64,000 nt of DNA, from positions 62,001-126,000 of the forward strand of contig URSA01000009.1 in the NCBI GenBank assembly GCA_900550475.1, in the 5' to 3' direction. Shown piece after piece: positions 59,786 to 64,000 of this stretch. The position numbers and the translations under genes are program-made. A model generated the notes under the pieces. It worked only from the letters and a program-made list of their open reading frames with translations. It was not told the DNA's origin and made no database searches. This DNA comes from an uncultured Lachnospiraceae bacterium (GTDB lineage Bacteria; Bacillota; Clostridia; Lachnospirales; Lachnospiraceae). How positions within the stretch are numbered: the first letter of the stretch is position 1; each line of letters begins with the position of its first letter.

Positions 59786-59985
59786 GAATTGAGCAGATAG
59801 ACCCCAGGATTCAGATAGCCCGCGAAGGTCACCCACAGAAGGTAGGGGATCATAAGAGCGGCGGCAGTCTTGGAAATCCGGGAAAATTCTTTTATGGTAA
59901 GCAGGATCAGGATCCACAGCGTGATCAGCCACGCAAAGGAGAACAGATACCATTGCAGGTTGAAGAAAAAAGATGATATGCTGAT
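59782..59985 (-). pseudogene. tspO remnant (C-terminal half only)
   Basis: On the minus strand about 68 codons read FFFNLQWYLFSFAWLITLWI, then IPYLLWVTFAGYLNPGVYLLN. This is the last two helices and the highly conserved end of TspO/MBR proteins. A complete TspO needs about 150-160 residues with five helices; the first three are missing. The sequence upstream is taken up by the HIT gene start region and has no TspO similarity. Its stop codon overlaps the stop of the HerA-type gene. It is best read as a truncated relic. Confidence 0.75.
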
Positions 59986-60026
59986 CTTACCATGATTTTG
60001 CATGAGAGAAAGGTGTGGAGAGAGAT

Positions 60027-60452
60027 ATGAAGGATATGAATTGTGCATACTGCGCGGAGGGAGCGCTGGTGGATGCGTTCGGAATCAAGATCTGTGAGCT
60101 TGGGAGTGCGAAGGTATATCTGTTCCGCGAGCAGAGCCATCCGGGCCGGGTGATCGTGGCACATAAGAAGCATGTGAGCGAGATTACGGAGCTGACCCCG
60201 GAGGAGAGGGCGGCATACATGGAGGATATTGCAAAGGTAGCAAATGCCATGCACAAGCTGTTCTCACCGGATAAGGTGAACTACGGCGCTTACGGAGATA
60301 CGGGACATCATCTCCATGTTCACTTAGTACCCAAGTATAAGGACGCCTACGAGTGGGGCGGCGTGTTTGCCATGAATCCCGGGGAGACGTTTCTGACCGC
60401 GGATGCCTACAAGGAAATGGTAGAGAAATATCGTGTGGAATTGGAAAAATAA
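60027..60452 (+). CDS. HIT-family nucleotide hydrolase/transferase
   Basis: The product is 141 residues. ATG 60027 is seven bases after GGAG; a GTG at 60015 is less likely. The histidine triad HHLHVHLVP (~96-104) and HPGRVIVAHKKHV are typical of Hint/Fhit-like enzymes acting on adenosine nucleotides. An N-terminal CAYC pair may bind zinc. It ends at a terminator, after which the leader repeat B begins. Confidence 0.92.
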   Translation: MKDMNCAYCAEGALVDAFGIKICELGSAKVYLFREQSHPGRVIVAHKKHVSEITELTPEERAAYMEDIAKVANAMHKLFSPDKVNYGAYGDTGHHLHVHLVPKYKDAYEWGGVFAMNPGETFLTADAYKEMVEKYRVELEK

Positions 60453-60472
60453 AAATCATGTCGGACGCTGAG

Positions 60473-60515
60473 ACGCAGGGCATGCCCGTATGGAAGGGCT
60501 GCCTTGCGTTTTTTT
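60473..60515 (+). terminator. Rho-independent terminator
   Basis: ACGCAGGGCA (60473-60482) pairs with TGCCTTGCGT (60500-60509) with an inner GCCC/GGGC pairing, followed by seven T. Confidence 0.88.
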
Positions 60516-60547
60516 ATCATGCCGCGAAAGCGACCCGCCGCGGGCGG
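60516..60547 (+). repeat. Leader repeat B, copy 2
   Basis: ATCATGCCGC with hairpins CGC-GAAA-GCG and CCGCC-GCG-GGCGG, directly after a terminator and before the ribosome binding site of the 60563 gene. Homologous to 53914-53946, with both stems kept and the loops changed. Confidence 0.75.
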
Positions 60548-60562
60548 AGAATGGAGGAGAAA

Positions 60563-61438
60563 ATGAAGATCAATATTTTGAAGGATACCATGGCGGAGAT
60601 GCCTTACACAGAGGTGGAGAAGCTGGCACAAAAAGGGGCGGTCGTGCTGTTCCCGGTAGGCATTATAGAGGAACACGGCCCGCATCTGCCCTTGGGAACG
60701 GACATTTATCTGGCGTACGAGCAGGCGCATGATGTGTGGGAGAGCTTAACGGCGCTTGGAATCACCAGCGTGATCGCACCGCCCTTCTATCTGGGCGGCG
60801 TGCAGGCACTCACAAGACAGTTTCCCGGCACCTTCGGCTTCCGCAAAGAGACCATCATCACCTGCATCTGCGAGCTTCTGGAAAGTCTCGATCGTTTCGG
60901 CTTCCGCAAGGTGGTCTTTTTCAATGATCACGGCGACGGTCTGCATATCGGGGCGTGTCTGGAGGCAATCAGACAGGCAAATGCGAAGCTGTCGCTTCGC
61001 GCCTACTGGCCGGAGTATGCGGATCAGATGAGAGAGCATGGGTTTAGCGGAGAGGAGGAGTATCTTCTGCCGCTGACACCGGTATCCTTTGATGAGATGT
61101 TCGCCTGTGAAAAAATGCCCCGGGATGAATTTGACGTACATGCCGGCGCCTTCGAGACGGCGGTCATGCGGGAGATCTGTCTCGAGTTTGTGGGGGAGAG
61201 CGTGCTTGCGGACTTGGAGCCCACCTTCCTTAAGGGGGAGGAAATCGGCAGCAGATGGTGCATGGGAGAAGCGGAGGACAAGCACCTGATCCCGAATGGG
61301 TATGTGGGCGATCCCGCAGGCAGTGTTTATGTAAAGAGCAGACTCCGTGCGGTGGATGAGCTGATCGCAAAGGATATCAGGAACTTGACACAAACTCGCT
61401 GTGCGCAAAAGACATGCGCGGAAATGGAGAAAAAATGA
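60563..61438 (+). CDS. Creatininase-family amidohydrolase
   Basis: The product is 291 residues from ATG 60563 after ATGGAGGAG. Metal-binding motifs of the family are visible: EEHGPHLPLGTD (Glu36, His38, Asp46), FNDHGD and HAGAFETA. Family members open cyclic amides or formamides, including creatinine and flavin or mycofactocin precursors; the substrate is unknown. The last 16 residues (TQTRCAQKTCAEMEKK) are translated from leader repeat A of the next gene, so the C-terminus appears to have been extended by that repeat. It overlaps the kinase start by four bases. Confidence 0.87.
   Translation: MKINILKDTMAEMPYTEVEKLAQKGAVVLFPVGIIEEHGPHLPLGTDIYLAYEQAHDVWESLTALGITSVIAPPFYLGGVQALTRQFPGTFGFRKETIITCICELLESLDRFGFRKVVFFNDHGDGLHIGACLEAIRQANAKLSLRAYWPEYADQMREHGFSGEEEYLLPLTPVSFDEMFACEKMPRDEFDVHAGAFETAVMREICLEFVGESVLADLEPTFLKGEEIGSRWCMGEAEDKHLIPNGYVGDPAGSVYVKSRLRAVDELIAKDIRNLTQTRCAQKTCAEMEKK
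61385..61430 (+). repeat. Dispersed leader repeat A, copy 2
   Basis: Matches 12119-12164 at 44 of 46 positions, from TTGACACAAACTCG to GGAAATGGAGA. Here it is both the C-terminal coding sequence of the creatininase-type gene and the ribosome-binding leader of the P-loop kinase gene. Confidence 0.85.
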
Positions 61439-62202
61439 ATTATTTTATAGAAGGAATCCAGGGAGCGGGGAAAAGCACCTTTTTGCAAAAGCTGTCGGAA
61501 AAGCTTCCCGCGGCGGGCGTTTACCGTGAGGGAGATTATTCGCCTGTGGATCTTGCATGGTGCGCCTATGTGACGGAAGAACAGTATGCTGGGATTTTGG
61601 AAAAATACGTTCCCATAGCGGATGAAATAAAGAAGAATACAGTCCCGGAAGGGGCGCACAAGGTCATAAGCTACACCCGGGTTTTGACGGATATTCCGGG
61701 ATTCCACAAGGATCTGGAGCAGTATGAGATCTACAACGGAAACCGGGACAGGGCAGCATTTGAGCAGATAGTTCTGCAAAGATTTCAAAACTGGGAGGGC
61801 GAGAATCAGATCTTTGAATGTGCGTTCTTCCAGAATATTGTGGAAAATGAGATGCTGTTCTTCTGCCTTTCGGACGAGGAGATCATGGACTTCTACCGGA
61901 GAGTGCGAAGGGCGCTCTCCGCGAAGCGGTTCACCGTTCTGTATCTTGAGGTTGCGGACATCGCGGAGGGAATCGGGATCATCCGAAGAGAGCGGTCGGA
62001 TGAAGCGGGAAACGAACTGTGGTTTCCCATGATGGTGCGCTATCTGGAGGAATCCCCCTACGGAAAACGGACCGGGCTTGCGGGCATGGAAGGGCTGGTC
62101 GCGCATCTTGCCAGAAGACAGGCGCTGGAGCTGCGGATCCTGCGGGAGCTTTTCCCGCAGGAGAGCCGGGTGATGAAGGCGAAGGGGGAATGTAAATTGT
62201 AA
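61435..62202 (+). CDS. P-loop kinase-like protein
   Basis: The product is 255 residues from ATG 61435 after GGAGAAAA. The Walker A motif GIQGAGKST (7-15) opens a nucleoside/nucleotide-kinase-like fold (ECAFFQNIVENEMLFF, then VLYLEVADI). It has no clear thymidylate or deoxynucleoside kinase signature. It may be a small-molecule kinase. Coupled to the creatininase-type gene by ATGA. Confidence 0.8.
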   Translation: MNYFIEGIQGAGKSTFLQKLSEKLPAAGVYREGDYSPVDLAWCAYVTEEQYAGILEKYVPIADEIKKNTVPEGAHKVISYTRVLTDIPGFHKDLEQYEIYNGNRDRAAFEQIVLQRFQNWEGENQIFECAFFQNIVENEMLFFCLSDEEIMDFYRRVRRALSAKRFTVLYLEVADIAEGIGIIRRERSDEAGNELWFPMMVRYLEESPYGKRTGLAGMEGLVAHLARRQALELRILRELFPQESRVMKAKGECKL

Positions 62203-62239
62203 TTAACATGTTTTGATAAAGATTGTAAAAATGTATTGC

Positions 62240-62269
62240 TCGACGAAAAAACACCGCAGATGTTATGAT
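62240..62269 (+). promoter_or_regulatory. Promoter of the XRE regulator
   Basis: TCGACG (62240-62245), an 18-base spacer and TATGAT (62264-62269). The -35 is weak. Confidence 0.45.
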
Positions 62270-62310
62270 GTCTTCATCAGCTGATGAAAATGAAAACGGA
62301 GGTAAGCTTG

Positions 62311-63045
62311 ATGAAAGCAAGAGAAATTAGATTTGGCAGAAATCTAAAAGCATTAAGACAAATGAAAAACGTAACGCAGCAACAATTGGCCGATGAGTTA
62401 CATATATCGAGACAGGCCCTGTCTATGTGGGAGAAAGAAAAGGGTAAGCCGGATATTTTTTATTTGGACTATGTTTGCAATTACTTTGAGGTTTCATTGG
62501 ATCAGATGATGTATGGAGACATTGTTTCTTCGGAACAATACAAAACGTTGGACATTAGTGAACTGAAAGACGGCAGAACCGGCGAAGAAGAACTGGTAAC
62601 GTTCTTAGAAGAGGATATAGCAGAGAAATTTCCGCCGATCTGTATCGACTTTGGGATAATTATTGCTATTGCACTAGAGCTAAAGCAGATGGAATACGAA
62701 ATTACGGAAGTATTCGGCAACGGATTTTCGGTATTTACAAAGACAAAGGCTGCTAGGAAAAGAATAAGGGAGGATATCTACCAAATTGGAGAATCTTTGG
62801 TCCATCGTGACAATGATAGAGCAGTAAAGAAAAGAGAAGAAGTGGAAGAGAAAGTATGGGAGGTAGAAAACGAGATTATAGAGGAAACCATGACAGAAAT
62901 TCTTGGAAAAGATCCGTCAGAATTTGCCTATGTTTGGTATGATGAAGAAGAAAATTTAGGGGGCTATGCAGATACGGAAGAAGAATGCATGAAGCAGGCA
63001 AGGCGTCGAATGTGTAACAGATATCGTATTATGAACAACATATAA
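62311..63045 (+). CDS. XRE-family regulator with unknown C-terminal domain
   Basis: The product is 244 residues from ATG 62311 after GGAGGTAAG. Residues ~1-62 form an XRE/Cro helix-turn-helix (FGRNLKALRQMKNVTQQQLADELHISRQALSMWE). The remainder, from ~75, is an unfamiliar acidic domain, probably a sensor or partner-binding part (EVFGNGFSVFTKTKAARKRIRED). The gene is visibly more AT-rich than those before it, which may mean recent acquisition. It ends at a terminator. Confidence 0.88.
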   Translation: MKAREIRFGRNLKALRQMKNVTQQQLADELHISRQALSMWEKEKGKPDIFYLDYVCNYFEVSLDQMMYGDIVSSEQYKTLDISELKDGRTGEEELVTFLEEDIAEKFPPICIDFGIIIAIALELKQMEYEITEVFGNGFSVFTKTKAARKRIREDIYQIGESLVHRDNDRAVKKREEVEEKVWEVENEIIEETMTEILGKDPSEFAYVWYDEEENLGGYADTEEECMKQARRRMCNRYRIMNNI

Positions 63046-63058
63046 ACAATCAAGAATG

Positions 63059-63100
63059 TAACCACCGCTTCTAACGGTGGTTATATTTTTGTACCGGTAC
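63059..63100 (+). terminator. Terminator and adjoining palindrome
   Basis: TAACCACCG pairs with CGGTGGTTA around CTTCTAA, followed by TATTTTT. The 10-bp palindrome GTACCGGTAC (63091-63100) lies directly after it and may belong to the next promoter. Confidence 0.85.
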
Positions 63101-63159
63101 AGAAAATGATAGCGCGATGAAAAGTCGGGCTTGGATGTCGAAAAAAGTCGATGTGCCAT

Positions 63160-63187
63160 TGTGCTTTTGGGGATAAGCGGATAAAAT
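63160..63187 (+). promoter_or_regulatory. Promoter of the metallopeptidase gene
   Basis: TTGTGC (63160-63165), a 16-base spacer and TAAAAT (63182-63187). Confidence 0.55.
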
Positions 63188-63253
63188 AAAACCTAAGATG
63201 CAAATACGTATGATACCATCAGATAAAACCAAGCCGGCAAGAGGGCGCAGAGC

Positions 63254-63811
63254 ATGGATATTACAGTCATAAAATCAAACAGAAAAACGGTGGCGATTCA
63301 GGTGAACACAGATATGACAGTAACGGTGAGGGCACCGAGAAGAGCCACAAAGAAGGATATTGAACGGATCCTAAAAGAAAAGGAACCTTGGATCCAGAAA
63401 CATATAGAACAGATGAAGGCGAAGAAGGCACAATATGAATCCATGGAGGTTCCTTATCTGACGAATGAGGAAATGAAGGAGCTTGCGGACAAAGCGCTTC
63501 GATATATTCCGGAACGAGTCGCGTATTTTGCAAAACTTGTCGGAGTCACTTATGGCAGAATAACGATTCGCAATCAAAAGACAAGGTGGGGAAGCTGCAG
63601 CAGTAAGGGAAATCTTAATTTTAACTGTCTCCTGATGCTGACGCCACCCGAGGTAATCGACTATGTTGTGGTGCATGAATTGTGCCACAGAAAGGAAATG
63701 AATCATTCCAAGGCCTTTTGGAACGAGGTTGAGAAGGTGTGTCCAAACTACAAGGAATCGGTCAGGTGGTTAAAGGAGTCGGGAAGTCAGGTTATGCAGA
63801 GACGGAAATAG
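63254..63811 (+). CDS. YgjP-like zinc metallopeptidase (M48/SprT-like)
   Basis: The product is 185 residues from ATG 63254. A beta-rich N-terminal part (VIKSNRKTVAIQV) precedes the WGSCS motif and the zinc site HELCH (His141, Glu142, His145) with NHSKAFW downstream, as in YgjP/DUF45 proteins. These are small cytoplasmic metallopeptidases, sometimes found with restriction systems; no such neighbour is visible up to the window end. Confidence 0.92.
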   Translation: MDITVIKSNRKTVAIQVNTDMTVTVRAPRRATKKDIERILKEKEPWIQKHIEQMKAKKAQYESMEVPYLTNEEMKELADKALRYIPERVAYFAKLVGVTYGRITIRNQKTRWGSCSSKGNLNFNCLLMLTPPEVIDYVVVHELCHRKEMNHSKAFWNEVEKVCPNYKESVRWLKESGSQVMQRRK

Positions 63812-63852
63812 AGAGAAGACAGTGAAGTCAATTTGCGGTAGGAGAGCGGATA

Positions 63853-64000
63853 ATGGGAAACGAAAGCGGAACGTGGGTTATGTACGGTGTGAGCAGAGAG
63901 GATCCGGAATGCATACATACGGTGGATGAAGCAGTTGCATACATAAATGAAATCGGATTTCTGCCTCTTTTTAAGAACGAAATCCCGGGATTTTCGTTGG
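63853..64000 (+). CDS. Start of an unrecognised protein, cut by the window end
   Basis: From ATG 63853, after TAGGAGAGCGG, the frame stays open to the window end (49 codons). It begins MGNESGTWVMYGVSRED and continues with an acidic helix, then EIGFLPLFKNEIPGFSL. The last segment resembles uncharacterised Lachnospiraceae proteins I have seen, but too little is present for assignment. Confidence 0.65.
   Translation, partial: MGNESGTWVMYGVSREDPECIHTVDEAVAYINEIGFLPLFKNEIPGFSL

Noticed and set aside
63853..64000. Assigning the partial last gene to a DNA-glycosylase-like family
   Set aside because: Only 49 residues are present and the resemblance is from memory of uncharacterised proteins; a named function would be guesswork.

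Overview
The window looks like a chromosomal segment of an anaerobic gut Firmicute of the Lachnospiraceae type. Grounds: sugar ABC systems without dedicated ATPases, LacI-family regulators, a T-box in front of threonyl-tRNA synthetase, a fused large-type PurL, a YtaF-type sporulation membrane protein, strong GGAGG ribosome binding sites and moderate-to-high GC coding sequence. I see no rRNA, tRNA, CRISPR array, prophage or intact insertion sequence. Region 1 (1-16.8 kb) is a carbohydrate locus. It opens with a MalF/MalG-type permease pair and a GH13 cyclomaltodextrinase-like enzyme, then a LacI regulator, then a second binding protein/MalF/MalG set. That set is in line with a 617-residue protein I do not recognise, a 70-residue zinc ribbon and a cytoplasmic GH53 endo-beta-1,4-galactanase. 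A large secreted GH53 with carbohydrate-binding modules follows. The same operator (GAACAAYCGRTTGCGCAA) lies just downstream of the -10 of the lacI gene, the transporter operon and the secreted galactanase, so the three probably form one beta-galactan regulon. A YtaF-like gene, a YkgJ-like Cys-cluster gene and a NodB deacetylase sit between. Region 2 (16.9-25.2 kb) is an alpha-glucan locus: a divergent LacI regulator, malQ, a binding protein, MalF/MalG permeases and a lipoprotein GH13 amylase. Region 3 (25.5-34.9 kb) holds a large cyclic-nucleotide-binding-domain protein of unknown function, a small hypothetical gene with a TetR regulator, a tandem aspartoacylase-family pair whose second member has lost its zinc ligands, and purL behind a structured leader. 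Region 4 (35-43.3 kb) is an unusual closely spaced operon. It encodes an NhaC antiporter, a Lon-like AAA+ protein without a protease domain, an MsmK-type sugar ATPase, an FRG-domain protein, two sugar permeases, and a binding lipoprotein with an extra C-terminal membrane helix. The MsmK protein is the only ATPase in the window that could also serve the orphan MalFG systems. Region 5 (43.4-64 kb) contains an OB-like lipoprotein, an amino-acid ABC system whose binding protein appears circularly permuted, DegV, an MMPL/RND exporter with a GLUG-repeat surface protein, and a zinc-ribbon protein. It continues with a minimal kinase-like protein, T-box/thrS, GH43, a HerA-type ATPase, a tspO remnant, HIT, a creatininase-family hydrolase, a P-loop kinase, an XRE regulator and a YgjP-type metallopeptidase. 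The most unexpected non-coding signal is a set of short dispersed hairpin repeats. Three kinds lie just upstream of ribosome binding sites: 12119/61385 (44 of 46 identical), 53914/60516, and 29037/31024. One kind lies between convergent genes (11299/16827) and shows compensatory base-pair changes.
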